The notes under the pieces: generated by a model
Databases searched by the model: none
What the model was told of the DNA's origin: nothing
Seen by the model: the letters and a program-made list of their open reading frames with translations, nothing else
Part shown: positions 6,693 to 14,715 of the stretch, piece by piece
Position numbering within the stretch: the stretch's first letter is position 1
Layout of the letters: each line of letters starts with the position of its first letter
Program-made: the position numbers and the translations under genes
NCBI GenBank assembly: GCA_020793555.1
Contig: DQIO01000078.1
Location: 1 to 15,870, forward strand
Direction: 5' to 3'
DNA from: Methanosarcinaceae archaeon
GTDB lineage: Archaea > Halobacteriota > Methanosarcinia > Methanosarcinales > Methanosarcinaceae
Length of the DNA: 15,870 nt

Positions 6693-9600
6693 CTAATGTG
6701 TCCACGCATTTGATAGTACTTCAGCTTGTTTCAGTACTAATTCAACAGCATCCGCTGCCATATCCGGCGGGTATTTGTAGCGCTGCAATGTACGGCGGAC
6801 AAGAATGCGTAATTTAGCCCTTACACTGTCGCGAACCTGCCAATCCACAGTTGTGGATTTTCGCAGTTTTTCGGTGATCTCTACAGCGATCTTTTTGAGA
6901 ATTTCATCACCCAATTCACGTACTGCACTTTCGTTATTTGCGAGGGCATCATAAAAAGCCACTTCATCAGGTTGCAACCCGAGCTGAGCATCGCGGTTCA
7001 GTGCTTCTTGAAACTCCTTAGCCATTTGGATCAGTTCTTCAATTACCTGAGCGGTTTCAATGGCGCGGTTGTTGTATTTTCGGAGAGTTTCTTTTAAACG
7101 TTCGCCGTATTTCATTTCCTGCACAACATTATTGCGGGTTTTTGATCGTATCTCGTCTTTCAGCAATTTTTCCAGCAATTCTACTGCCAGATTACGGTGG
7201 GGCATGTTGCGAACATCTTCCAAAAATTCTTCTGACAGCAGTCCAATATTTGGCTTATCCAACCCTGCCAGTGCGAATACATCGGCAACTCCTTCGGCAA
7301 TTATGGCATTATCCAGTATCTGTTTGAGTGCCGAATTTTTATCTTCCTGTATGCGCTTTTTATCGACATACGTGAATTTGCTAATAGCGGCTTTGATGGC
7401 TGAAAAAAATGCAATCTCAGCACGTAGTTCTTTGGCTTCATCCAGAGTGCCACACAATGAATAGGCTTTGTTGATTGCCAGTACTCCGTCTAAAAAACGC
7501 TTTTTGCCATTATTAAGTCCAAGGACATGGTTCGCTGCCGGAACCAGTAGTTTGTAGGCTTTATTTTCAAAGTCGCTGTAATCAAAACCATGGAAGAGTC
7601 CGCGCACTACATCAATTTTTGTTAGTAATACAGAATAGGCTTCTTCGGCGCGTAGTGTTGGTTCCCCCCTACCTTTTGCATCGGTATAATTTTTCAGTGC
7701 TTTTTTTAATTCATTTACAATACCTATGTAATCTACTATCAAGCCGCCTTGTTTTCCTTTAAATACACGATTTACCCGCGCTATAGCCTGCATCAGGTTG
7801 TGGCCTTTCATTGGTTTGTCGATATACATTGTATGACAACATGGCACATCAAAGCCTGTGAGCCACATATCACGAACGATTACCAGTTTAAGCGGATCAT
7901 TGATATCTTTGAAACGTTTTTCCAATTTTTTTCTGGTTTGCTTGTTATAGATGTGAGGCTGTAATAATTCGCGATCGGATGCCGAGCCGGTCATGACTAT
8001 TTTAATCGCGCCTTTGTCAGGGTCGGGGTCGTGCCAATCAGAGTGCATTTCTACAATTGCATTGTATAAGTGCACGCAGATCTCGCGGCTCATACCTACG
8101 ATCATGCCTTTGCCATCCATCGATCGAGTGCGCGTTTCAAAGTGTTCCACAAGATCCTCAGCCACTTCCTGAATGCGCGGTTGAGTTCCAATCAGTTTTT
8201 CCAGTCGGCTCCACTCGCCTTTGGTTTTTTCGCGGTTGGATATGTCTTCTTCATCTTCTACTACATTTTCAACCTGAGCAGACAATGTTTCAATTTCTGC
8301 ATGATTCAGATCAAGTTTTGCCAGTCGTGATTCGTAATAAATAGGCACGGTTGAGCCGTCGTCAACAGCGTCCTGAATGTCGTAAATGGATACATAATCC
8401 CCAAATACTGCACGTGTGTCTTTGTCTTCAAGGGCAATGGGTGTACCTGTAAATCCAATGAATGAAGCGTTTGGTATGGCATCACGCATGTATTTTGAAT
8501 AGCCGAATACCAGTTTGCTGTCTATTACTTTGCCGTTTTTGTCTTTCACATCTATAAAGCGTCCTTTTTGGCCATACTGGCTGCGGTGGGCTTCATCGGA
8601 AATCACTATTATATTATGGCGGTCGTTTAGGATTGGGTGGCCATCTTCTTTTTCAAATGGCGAGAATTTCTGTACTGTGGTGAAGATAATGCCGCCAGAT
8701 TCCCGCTCAGAGAGCAGCCGGCGCAATTCATCACGGCTGTTAGCCTGAACAGGTGTTTGCTTGAACAATTCCTGGGCATTGGAGAATGTCTGGAATAGTT
8801 GACCGTCCAGATCGTTCCTATCAGTCACTACTAAAATGGTAGGATTGTTCATTGCAGGTTGCTGCAATAATTTGCCGGCATAACAGCACATGGAAATACT
8901 TTTGCCTGAACCTTGTGTATGCCAGAATACGCCTGCCTTTTTGCTGCCGGGCTCAACTTCTTTTCCATAGGTTGCACGGGTTTCGTGTCCTTTATGCTCA
9001 TCCGGTATTTTTGATGCTATCAGGGTTGTATTTACAGCTTCGCGCACTGCATGGAATTGGTGATAACCGGCGATCTTCTTGATTATGACTTCACCATCGG
9101 TTTCAAAAAGCACAAAAAAGCGTATGTAATCCAGCAATAATTCGCGGTCGAAAAAGCCCCGTACAAGGGTTTGAAGCTGAAAATCCAATAGCGGCTTGTC
9201 GCCTTCGTGTTTGATAACACGCCATGGTGAAAAGCGTTCCCGGTTCGCTGTCAGCGAACCTATACGTGCATTGTAACCATCACTTACAATCAGTGCTTCA
9301 TTGAACACAAATAAATCGCTGATCTCGTTTTTGTACGTTTGCAGCTGATTGAACGCATTCCAGATGTCGGCGTTCTCATCGTTGGGGCTTTTAAGCTCCA
9401 GCACTGCAATTGGCAGCCCATTAATAAAGCATACAATATCCGGGCGGCGAGGTTGTTTTGTTCCCTGTATTGTGAACTGATTGACTGCCAAAAAGCGATT
9501 GTTAGCCATATTTTCAAAGTCAATTAAAAAAGCGTGGTCGTGAATCGTCCTGTCATCCTTACGATATTCAACCGCCACCCCTTCCAACAGCAAACGATGG

Positions 9601-9857
9601 TAGGCGCGGTTATTGATTTTCAGGTCCAGACTGTCGGGCTTTAACACCACCGCCACAGCTTGCTCAATGGCACTGGCAGGAAGATGCGGATTGATGCGCA
9701 CAAGGGCTTCGTGCAGATACCGCTTTAACACAACCTCATGGTAATCGCTGCGTTCGGGGTTGTTTGAATCAGGTGCAATGTCGGGGCCATAAAGCACATC
9801 CCAGCTGTTTTCACGGAACCATTCGAGACAGAGTTGTTCCAGTTCGTCTTCGTTCAT
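6693..9857 (-). CDS. hsdR: Type I restriction enzyme R subunit (HsdR)
   Basis: The ATP-dependent translocase and nuclease subunit of a type I restriction enzyme, 1054 aa from the ATG at 9855-9857. The PD-(D/E)xK nuclease site is RPDIV with D140 and LELKS with E154 and K156. Helicase motifs follow: Walker A HTQGSGKS (313-320), DEAH (421-424), TGTP (470-473), motif [10 protein letters not shown] (about 664-672) and motif [10 protein letters not shown] (690-697). A long helical C-terminal region (about 775-1050, DUF3387-like) ends with a VDWQ-R module that is shared with the FRG protein. All catalytic motifs look intact and the length is normal. A GTG at 9872 would add MQANK, but the chosen ATG has an AGGCGA element upstream and matches the usual HsdR start. 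It lies downstream of hsdS on the same strand but is separated by FRG and two toxin-antitoxin modules. Confidence 0.96.
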   Translation of the reverse strand: MNEDELEQLCLEWFRENSWDVLYGPDIAPDSNNPERSDYHEVVLKRYLHEALVRINPHLPASAIEQAVAVVLKPDSLDLKINNRAYHRLLLEGVAVEYRKDDRTIHDHAFLIDFENMANNRFLAVNQFTIQGTKQPRRPDIVCFINGLPIAVLELKSPNDENADIWNAFNQLQTYKNEISDLFVFNEALIVSDGYNARIGSLTANRERFSPWRVIKHEGDKPLLDFQLQTLVRGFFDRELLLDYIRFFVLFETDGEVIIKKIAGYHQFHAVREAVNTTLIASKIPDEHKGHETRATYGKEVEPGSKKAGVFWHTQGSGKSISMCCYAGKLLQQPAMNNPTILVVTDRNDLDGQLFQTFSNAQELFKQTPVQANSRDELRRLLSERESGGIIFTTVQKFSPFEKEDGHPILNDRHNIIVISDEAHRSQYGQKGRFIDVKDKNGKVIDSKLVFGYSKYMRDAIPNASFIGFTGTPIALEDKDTRAVFGDYVSIYDIQDAVDDGSTVPIYYESRLAKLDLNHAEIETLSAQVENVVEDEEDISNREKTKGEWSRLEKLIGTQPRIQEVAEDLVEHFETRTRSMDGKGMIVGMSREICVHLYNAIVEMHSDWHDPDPDKGAIKIVMTGSASDRELLQPHIYNKQTRKKLEKRFKDINDPLKLVIVRDMWLTGFDVPCCHTMYIDKPMKGHNLMQAIARVNRVFKGKQGGLIVDYIGIVNELKKALKNYTDAKGRGEPTLRAEEAYSVLLTKIDVVRGLFHGFDYSDFENKAYKLLVPAANHVLGLNNGKKRFLDGVLAINKAYSLCGTLDEAKELRAEIAFFSAIKAAISKFTYVDKKRIQEDKNSALKQILDNAIIAEGVADVFALAGLDKPNIGLLSEEFLEDVRNMPHRNLAVELLEKLLKDEIRSKTRNNVVQEMKYGERLKETLRKYNNRAIETAQVIEELIQMAKEFQEALNRDAQLGLQPDEVAFYDALANNESAVRELGDEILKKIAVEITEKLRKSTTVDWQVRDSVRAKLRILVRRTLQRYKYPPDMAADAVELVLKQAEVLSNAWTH

Positions 9858-9997
9858 TTTATTCGCCTGCACGATTGGTTATTATTTGAATTATATCGAC
9901 TGATAATTTGCTGAATGGGAGTTTTGGTATGCGGTTTAACATTATGGTGACATTGTTCCAAAATCCAGTTATTCAGTAAATATGGATCACAATTTCA

Positions 9998-10065
9998 CCG
10001 CAGAGCACGCTGAGTGCGCAGAGGATTTTACATTGGCAACTCTGCGCCTTCAGCGTACTCTGCGG
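9998..10065. repeat. Imperfect 26-base inverted repeat (CCGCAGAG...GCGCAGAG) with 16-base loop
   Basis: The left arm at 9998-10023 and the right arm at 10040-10065 are complementary at 23 of 26 positions, with a 16-base loop. It lies in the gap between hsdR (start 9857) and the HEPN stop (10072), just after the toxin-antitoxin genes on the minus strand. It could form a strong hairpin and so act as a terminator or processing site separating the modules from hsdR. The CGCAGAG-rich arms also recall dispersed intergenic repeats of many prokaryotic genomes; that is from memory and unverified. Confidence 0.75.
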
Positions 10066-10071
10066 TTGCCA

Positions 10072-10467
10072 TTATGGCTTTAATAGTATATTTTCAATCC
10101 AAATTCTTAGTTGCTGTACCATTTCCAATGCGTTTTGGCGATTAAAATCCTCTTCTTCTTCCATTGGAATGTAATCATAACGAAATTCAACTGCAAAAGG
10201 TGAAAGGGTACGTATTTCCATGAGTGTTTCCGGAAATTCTATGTAATAATCACTGATAAGGTCTATTAGTTCCCTTAAATCATGTGTCCTGCGATAAGAG
10301 ATGTTTTTTGACATCAGAAGGGCTTTGAGTAGTTTTTCAGAGGCTTGCTGTGCATGAAAACCAATAATCTCATCTCTTATTTTATAGTTTAAGATGATTT
10401 CTTCAATGAGCGTCTCATCATCTCTTGCTTTCGCCAGAAGAAGTTCTGCTCTTTTAAGTGGCTCCAT
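10072..10467 (-). CDS. HEPN domain protein (toxin-antitoxin partner of the MNT nucleotidyltransferase)
   Basis: A 131-aa all-helical HEPN-family protein. GFHAQQASEKLLKALL (36-51) is the conserved core helix, followed by YRRTHDLREL (58-67), both typical of the PF05168 HEPN group. HEPN proteins paired with minimal nucleotidyltransferases form toxin-antitoxin modules in which the HEPN partner is often an RNase that the MNT partner inactivates by adding AMP. The canonical C-terminal R-x4-6-H-x-Y RNase motif of HepT toxins is not evident. An R-x6-H spacing occurs at R31/H38, but it is in the core helix, so nuclease activity is doubtful. The start overlaps the end of the MNT gene by 14 bases, consistent with translational coupling. 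The length is normal. Confidence 0.85.
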   Translation of the reverse strand: MEPLKRAELLLAKARDDETLIEEIILNYKIRDEIIGFHAQQASEKLLKALLMSKNISYRRTHDLRELIDLISDYYIEFPETLMEIRTLSPFAVEFRYDYIPMEEEEDFNRQNALEMVQQLRIWIENILLKP

Positions 10468-10777
10468 ATACTACTTTTCCTTCAATAGCTGCTTCGTAAA
10501 TGACTGTTCCGGGTGCATCCTTCCATTCATCATATGATTTTTCGCTTACTACAAGCACATCCACAGGTATTCGGAGAGGACTTAACACATCGCGCAGGCG
10601 CACGGTTTCCTTCCTGCGTGCTTTTATTTCTTTTTCAACAACAAGAAAATCAAGGTCGCTGCTTTCTTTGTTGTCACCACGAGCGTAAGAACCAAAGAGT
10701 ATAATCCTGACAGGATTTGCAGATTTCCTGAGAAGTTCAACAGCTTCCTGAATGGTTTTTTGAGTAATCATATCCAT
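10454..10777 (-). CDS. Minimal nucleotidyltransferase (MNT) domain protein
   Basis: A 107-aa minimal nucleotidyltransferase with the family motif GSYARGD (29-35) and the metal-binding aspartates D41 and D43 (SSDLDFLV), plus a third acidic residue, D73 (PVDVLVV). These are the catalytic residues of the pol-beta superfold, so the protein looks active. With the overlapping HEPN gene it forms an MNT/HEPN pair, of which the MNT member is usually the antitoxin. The ATG at 10775-10777 is chosen. The open frame continues upstream to 10927, but the extra 50 residues are low-complexity, run into the hicA 3' end and are not part of the family. The gap to hicA is 127 bases. Confidence 0.87.
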   Translation of the reverse strand: MDMITQKTIQEAVELLRKSANPVRIILFGSYARGDNKESSDLDFLVVEKEIKARRKETVRLRDVLSPLRIPVDVLVVSEKSYDEWKDAPGTVIYEAAIEGKVVYGAT

Positions 10778-10904
10778 CTTATATTTATTTTCATTGTTTA
10801 AATTATTATTTGTACTGATACTAATCTTGTGATATATCAACTTCGAGATAAGGGCCTCGCACATTCCTGCTTTTTTTGTTTTTGATTGAGTATACAGATT
10901 AATA

Positions 10905-11132
10905 CTAAAGCAATTCAAGCAATTCATCTCTACTCAGTCCGGTTTGGTGAAGTATATCAAGAAGTGTACCTTTTGCAAGTTCTTTATGCATTGGAACAAC
11001 AGTTCTATACGTATTAACTAAAGTGACTTTTTCCATTGAAACGTGACTGCCCCTCTGCCTAACTTCAACAAATCCGGCTCTTTTAAGCGCAGCCACCATT
11101 TTTTTGCCGGAAACTACGGGTAATTTAGGCAT
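10905..11132 (-). CDS. hicA: HicA-type mRNA interferase toxin
   Basis: A 75-aa HicA toxin that reads MPKLPVVSGKKMVAALKRAG and then GSHVSM, where the Gly-Ser-His contains the catalytic histidine. HicA adopts a double-stranded-RNA-binding-like fold and cleaves mRNA. The start is set at the ATG at 11130-11132. A longer in-frame extension to 11216 lies wholly inside hicB and has no family match. The hicB stop overlaps the hicA start by eight bases (ATGCCTAA), the arrangement expected for coupled translation. The active-site region and length are normal, so the toxin is probably functional. Confidence 0.92.
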   Translation of the reverse strand: MPKLPVVSGKKMVAALKRAGFVEVRQRGSHVSMEKVTLVNTYRTVVPMHKELAKGTLLDILHQTGLSRDELLELL

Positions 11133-11340
11133 AGGCAACTTCAACCGTTGTCCATAAAGGCTTTGATGTGTGCATAGGCAAGTCTTCTGTACCAAAACTT
11201 TCAATATAAAGTTCAATGGCTTCTTTGATGTTCGCCTGTGCTTCTTCCAAAGTTACGCCCTGAGATGTTACACCAAGCTCAGGACATCTTGAAATAAAAA
11301 ATTTGTCTTCTTTTGTTATTGATATCATGAATGTACCCAT
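11125..11340 (-). CDS. hicB: HicB-type antitoxin
   Basis: A 71-aa short HicB antitoxin. The partial RNase-H-like fold is seen in FMISITKEDKFFISRCPELG followed by VTSQGVTLEEAQANIKEAIE, the typical HicB sequence, which binds and blocks HicA. There is no C-terminal DNA-binding domain, so any autoregulation would need another factor or a minimal N-terminal contact. GGAGCTGAT, close to the archaeal consensus GGAGGTGAT, lies about 5-13 bases upstream of the ATG at 11338-11340 and supports this start. The gene order hicB-hicA, antitoxin first, is the less common one but well known. Confidence 0.92.
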   Translation of the reverse strand: MGTFMISITKEDKFFISRCPELGVTSQGVTLEEAQANIKEAIELYIESFGTEDLPMHTSKPLWTTVEVAYA

Positions 11341-11421
11341 TTAATATCAGCTCCGGTTTTATTGTATTATTTGCCTCATTGTAAATTAACTTCACTGTTT
11401 TGTCATGTCCCGAACATCAAC

Positions 11422-11469
11422 AATTGTAATCGATGATTTTGCCAATAATTGTAGATTATAATCGCCAAT
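11422..11469. repeat. Imperfect tandem repeat upstream of hicBA
   Basis: Two adjacent units read AATTGTA...GCCAAT: 11422-11446 (25 bases) and 11447-11469 (23 bases). They match over both ends with small indels in the middle, and the second contains the palindrome GATTATAATC. They lie 82-129 bases upstream of the hicB start on the minus strand, in the only sizeable gap before that operon. They could be operator sites, or could mark the 3' end of the preceding gene. Weak evidence. Confidence 0.3.
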
Positions 11470-11472
11470 TCG

Positions 11473-11769
11473 TTATATTTTCTCAACTTTTAGCACATCC
11501 GATTTGAGCAGATCGCGAAGTTCGATGGCATCTTGTGTCAGTTTCTCGTCTGGTTCGTGTATCAAACCATCATATAAAAAAGTAAATTCTTCCCCAAGCT
11601 GGAAAAACGCTTCATGCATGTATTCTGAAAAGGTATGCAATCCATATCGTGGGCATTCATATACCCAAAGGTTATTTAGATATTTCAGACTATAGACTAC
11701 AGGCTCTTTAAGAATGAAACGTTTATTATTGAAATTAAATAATTTCAATTGCCTTTCAATATTGGACAT
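11473..11769 (-). CDS. Hypothetical 98-aa protein
   Basis: I do not recognise a named family with confidence. The protein begins MSNIERQLKLFNFNN, then shows beta-rich segments (LKEPVVYSLKYLNNLWVYEC), a short HTFSEYMHEAFFQLGEEF helix, and an acidic-rich helix ending in LTQDAIELRDLLKSD. The beta-beta-helix pattern is loosely like small antitoxins such as HicB, but no toxin partner is adjacent, so this is only a suggestion. The ribosome-like AAGGGGA a few bases before the ATG at 11767-11769 supports a real gene. It sits between the hsdS remnant and hicB, all on the minus strand. Confidence 0.6.
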   Translation of the reverse strand: MSNIERQLKLFNFNNKRFILKEPVVYSLKYLNNLWVYECPRYGLHTFSEYMHEAFFQLGEEFTFLYDGLIHEPDEKLTQDAIELRDLLKSDVLKVEKI

Positions 11770-11835
11770 GGAATCCCCTTTTGATTCTGATGAGTACTAT
11801 ATTATTAATGCCATCAATTAACTTTTCGGTATTTT

Positions 11836-11916
11836 TTAGTGAATATCGCCCGACAGGAGCTTCGAGAGGAGGGCATTGTGAAACAGCACAAGAGTTTGGA
11901 TTTCGTCTTTATTCAT
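11836..11916 (-). pseudogene. Remnant of a second hsdS 3' end (26 codons)
   Basis: Overlapping the FRG stop by eight bases, an ATG at 11914-11916 opens a 26-codon frame whose last residues are FHNALLSKLLSGDIH before TAA. The intact hsdS in this window ends RDTLLPKLLSGELSVD, and this LLxKLLSG block is the hallmark of the HsdS C-terminal coiled-coil end. The DNA matches too (CCCTCCTC-x-C-x-AAGCTCCT in both). The rest of the gene is missing, so it is a fragment, not a working specificity subunit. Whether it is translated as a micropeptide is unknown. Confidence 0.65.
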
Positions 11917-13180
11917 TAGTTGCTTCTCCCTGCTCGTCCTTCATTTCGGTTTCAACACTCAACACGTTATCAATAACATAATCTCGTGCAGCTACTGGGT
12001 AATCATAATTTCGCAGTAACACACGAGTAGTATTGCGTATTTCTGCTTGAATGGTTTCGCGTGTCTGCCAATCCACCAATTTGTTTTTCGAAATCATTTT
12101 AGACAATTCCTCAGCAATCAACTGGATACGCCCTGACTCTACGTCATGACTTTCTTCTGGTACTCTAAGCAGGTCAATCAAAGTATTGATGTCATGATGG
12201 TCGACATCATGCTCCACTATTTCGTTCGCTTCCGAATGATCAGATACTTCGCTTATATGTGCAACATAATTGGTTTTCTCAGACAGCAAGCGCTCTTGCT
12301 CAGTCGTAACAATATTACAGTATTCCGAAGCACCGATCAGGTCAGGGAACAAACTGGCAGGATGAACATTCATTCGGTGCAGATGATTTAGGCATCCTTG
12401 ACGATCTTCATTTTTGATATATATTTTACAGATGTACTTGGCGAGAACTTCCGCGTCGTCCTCTTCGGAAGCTCTGCGCAGTTCGTCATCACCAAATTCT
12501 TCAGAACCTAAAATCTCGAGGAGTTTATTTTCGATGGTAGCATCATAGGGTGAAAAGGTAAACAAACCCGCTTGACTGACCAAACGGCCGTAATCATCTT
12601 TCTTAGGTTCGAATACGCGAATATCGGGACATAACTTTTCATCTGCCACAAAAGTTTTATTCAACACATATACGACGCGGTAAGGATTGTCTTTTTCGTA
12701 GTTATTATCTTCTTCTGAAAACGCAAAAAACAAGGCTACATAGGGTGAATGCGTCCAATCCAACAAAGGTGTCATCAAGCCGTGATGCTGCCCAATTGAC
12801 CACAACTCATCTTCCTGCTCTTCATCTACCAACAGGGAATGATCGTTGGTACGCCCACGAATCGTTTGTCGAAACATCGCCAGTTGATAATCAGCTGATC
12901 GTTGCGTAACAATCTCAGAAGGCGTTAAACGTCCCAATGTTGGCGTAATGCTCCAGTCGTAACGACGATGTCCACGAAATATCAATTTAGTACCAATACG
13001 ATTATAATATTCATTTTCCAAAACATCCAAAAGTGGAGTGAAATGCCTCCAGTTCTCAATCCGTGTTACAGGAATACGACCACTGTAAACATCTGCCATT
13101 ATCTCAAAGCGTTTATCTTTACCTTCATTATTCCAGATAGGTATTTTTTCATAGTCCCAGTAGTCCAATGGCGCCGTCAT
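11909..13180 (-). CDS. FRG domain protein with HsdR-like C-terminal module
   Basis: A 423-aa protein with an FRG domain (about 60-290), named from the motif seen here as IFRGHRRYDW (67-76). The second family block, GLMTPLLDWTHSPYVALFFA (134-153), is also clear. FRG proteins occur in defence-linked loci, but their activity is not established. Residues about 354-412 align without gaps to the C-terminal tail of HsdR: both carry an IA-x-E helix, then VDWQ-x-R, then a helix ending in L-x-x-Y-x-YP. In HsdR this region belongs to the helical domain implicated in assembly with the methyltransferase, so FRG may contact the same core (inference). The start overlaps the hsdS stop by four bases (ATGA), showing tight coupling. 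An acidic, His/Asp-rich linker (about 310-335) separates the two parts. Confidence 0.85.
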   Translation of the reverse strand: MTAPLDYWDYEKIPIWNNEGKDKRFEIMADVYSGRIPVTRIENWRHFTPLLDVLENEYYNRIGTKLIFRGHRRYDWSITPTLGRLTPSEIVTQRSADYQLAMFRQTIRGRTNDHSLLVDEEQEDELWSIGQHHGLMTPLLDWTHSPYVALFFAFSEEDNNYEKDNPYRVVYVLNKTFVADEKLCPDIRVFEPKKDDYGRLVSQAGLFTFSPYDATIENKLLEILGSEEFGDDELRRASEEDDAEVLAKYICKIYIKNEDRQGCLNHLHRMNVHPASLFPDLIGASEYCNIVTTEQERLLSEKTNYVAHISEVSDHSEANEIVEHDVDHHDINTLIDLLRVPEESHDVESGRIQLIAEELSKMISKNKLVDWQTRETIQAEIRNTTRVLLRNYDYPVAARDYVIDNVLSVETEMKDEQGEATNE

Positions 13181-14580
13181 GCCTCAGCCTCCGCAAGTTC
13201 GACGGCATCAACTGATAATTCGCCAGAAAGGAGCTTTGGGAGGAGGGTGTCGCGGACTTGGGACAAATTTGCACTTTCAATTTCATTATATCTCCACTTA
13301 TCCAGAAATGGCGATATACTCTTTTCAAATTGTTTCATCACACCTATTTCGGGTATTAAGCATTCGTGATTAGCTACTAGCGATTTGTTTAAGTTTTGTT
13401 GTGCTGATCCTGAAGCCCGATCAGACAAAGATGAAACCGCATTTCTTGCAGAAAAAAAGATATATGATATAAATTCTGGTTTTGGAATGAGTGCACAGCA
13501 TGCTTGATTAGCTGACATTTCAGATGATATCATACATACTTGTCCAGCAGTAGCACCATACATCGCGACTACAGTTGTGCCCTTAGGCCATAATTTGGCA
13601 GAACTATTCTTCAATCCTTCTTCTGTGATTTTCTCTTTTGTATCCAAGACGATAACATCTCTTACTTCACCAGATGCCAACCATTTAATTTTTCCACCCC
13701 AGTAACTTTTTTCGGAACGCTTTGGAGTTCCCCCACTTTCAACTCGTCCACAACAATCTTTAAAATTGCCAACCTCCCACCCCTCCGGCACTTCCCCCAA
13801 TTCCGAATCCTGCATAGTCGCAGGAAAGAGTTCGGCGGTGGTTTTTAATTGAGCGTACTCTTCCGGCTGCCCGGATTGCATCTGGTCTAACTCATCATCG
13901 GTCTTGCCTGTGATGGCACGCATGGCGGCACGGGTTACGCCTTCGGCATCTTCACCTGATTTGAGGGCGGTGATTTTGGCTTTGACTGGGTCGAAATCCA
14001 CGAACCAGCTTTTGAATATGGCTTGCGCCATGGATTCGAAGGTCTGGTTGATCTGGTAGTTGAGTTCGATTTTTTGATCAAGTGAATGCAATATCTCAGA
14101 TATTTTTATCTGTTCATCTAGCGGTGGAATTGGAAGTTTAAAGTTAGGTACATCTGCACACTTTAAACTCGTGAATATAGCGCCAACATTCATAAATTTC
14201 CGTACTTCGGCCCACCAGAAAGGACTGTTTAACAACCACCGTAAATATGGCCTATACACCTTCTTTCCGTCAGACCTAAGCAAAACCAAGTTTTGACCAA
14301 GTGCAAATTCAACGCCTTCCGGCACATAAGCTGATTCACCAGGATTGCATCTTCGGGATATAACTATGTCATGAGCTTCTGGTTTGGCTTTAACTGTCCA
14401 TGCTAAAAAATCTTCATGACTAATTTTGCGGGTTGAACTGAAATTGATTCGACCATCTTTCATTTGAGGGATGGCTACATATGGAAATCCTTCATCTTTT
14501 GCTTCTGGAGTTTTGTGCACGCAATCAATTAGAGAAATTCCGGCTTCTCTAAGCGAAAGATGCTGCCATTTAGATTTCAT
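13177..14580 (-). CDS. hsdS: Type I restriction enzyme specificity subunit (HsdS)
   Basis: A 467-aa DNA-recognition subunit with two target-recognition domains and two conserved helical regions. TRD1 spans about 1-155; the first conserved region runs from PLDEQIKISEILHSLDQKIE through FKSWFVDFDPVKAKI (about 153-203). TRD2 begins after GEVPEGWEV (262-270), contains SGGTPKRS, and ends near 415. The C-terminal helix ends with RDTLLPKLLSGEL (443-455). The two-TRD layout and length are normal, so it should specify a bipartite target for the methyltransferase and for HsdR. hsdM is not in the window; the accessory genes upstream on this strand suggest that it lies beyond 15870. The stop overlaps the FRG start, and the start lies inside the end of a 35-codon frame. 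Confidence 0.95.
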   Translation of the reverse strand: MKSKWQHLSLREAGISLIDCVHKTPEAKDEGFPYVAIPQMKDGRINFSSTRKISHEDFLAWTVKAKPEAHDIVISRRCNPGESAYVPEGVEFALGQNLVLLRSDGKKVYRPYLRWLLNSPFWWAEVRKFMNVGAIFTSLKCADVPNFKLPIPPLDEQIKISEILHSLDQKIELNYQINQTFESMAQAIFKSWFVDFDPVKAKITALKSGEDAEGVTRAAMRAITGKTDDELDQMQSGQPEEYAQLKTTAELFPATMQDSELGEVPEGWEVGNFKDCCGRVESGGTPKRSEKSYWGGKIKWLASGEVRDVIVLDTKEKITEEGLKNSSAKLWPKGTTVVAMYGATAGQVCMISSEMSANQACCALIPKPEFISYIFFSARNAVSSLSDRASGSAQQNLNKSLVANHECLIPEIGVMKQFEKSISPFLDKWRYNEIESANLSQVRDTLLPKLLSGELSVDAVELAEAEA

Positions 14581-14677
14581 AACTCAACCCCGCCAAATTC
14601 CACTTCATCTGCGCTTCCAGCCCCTTCATCCCACACTTAAATACACATTCAGCAAAATGTTTTGTCTGCGCCTTCAT
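14570..14677 (-). CDS. 35-codon micro-ORF bridging KilA-N gene and hsdS
   Basis: The ATG at 14675-14677 overlaps the KilA-N stop (ATGA), and the frame ends inside the first codons of hsdS. It exactly fills the gap in the cluster. The product starts MKAQTKHFAECVFKCG, which matches the start of the winged-helix gene at 15806 (MKEQTKHFDECVYES). It is either a real small protein that couples translation across the gap, or the leftover 5' end of a deleted gene. I favour the second, because the shared tag stops after about 12 residues. No function is assigned. Confidence 0.4.
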   Translation of the reverse strand: MKAQTKHFAECVFKCGMKGLEAQMKWNLAGLSYEI

Positions 14678-14715
14678 TTTTCCACCACTTCCCAATATCC
14701 GCCCTCGGTAGCGCC
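14643..14715. repeat. Copy 1 of a 73-base direct repeat at cassette borders
   Basis: This segment matches 15772-15844 in the same orientation, with nine mismatches over 73 bases and no gaps by eye. It covers the end of the KilA-N frame (GYWEVVEK-stop) and the first 12 codons of the next frame (MKAQTKHFAECV). The spacing between copies is 1129 bases. Confidence 0.8.

Noticed and set aside
9858..9872. GTG start for HsdR five codons upstream
   Set aside because: The ATG at 9857 gives the typical MNED-like HsdR start and has a ribosome-like element upstream; the GTG remains possible but adds nothing.
10778..10927. 50-residue N-terminal extension of the MNT nucleotidyltransferase
   Set aside because: It is Asn/Lys-rich, overlaps hicA, has no family match, and the ATG at 10777 gives the usual minimal length.
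11133..11216. 28-residue N-terminal extension of HicA
   Set aside because: It lies entirely inside hicB; the ATG overlapping the hicB stop gives the normal HicA start.
11781..11981. Plus-strand 66-codon frame near the FRG 3' end
   Set aside because: It is antisense to the FRG end and the hsdS remnant and has no domain signal.
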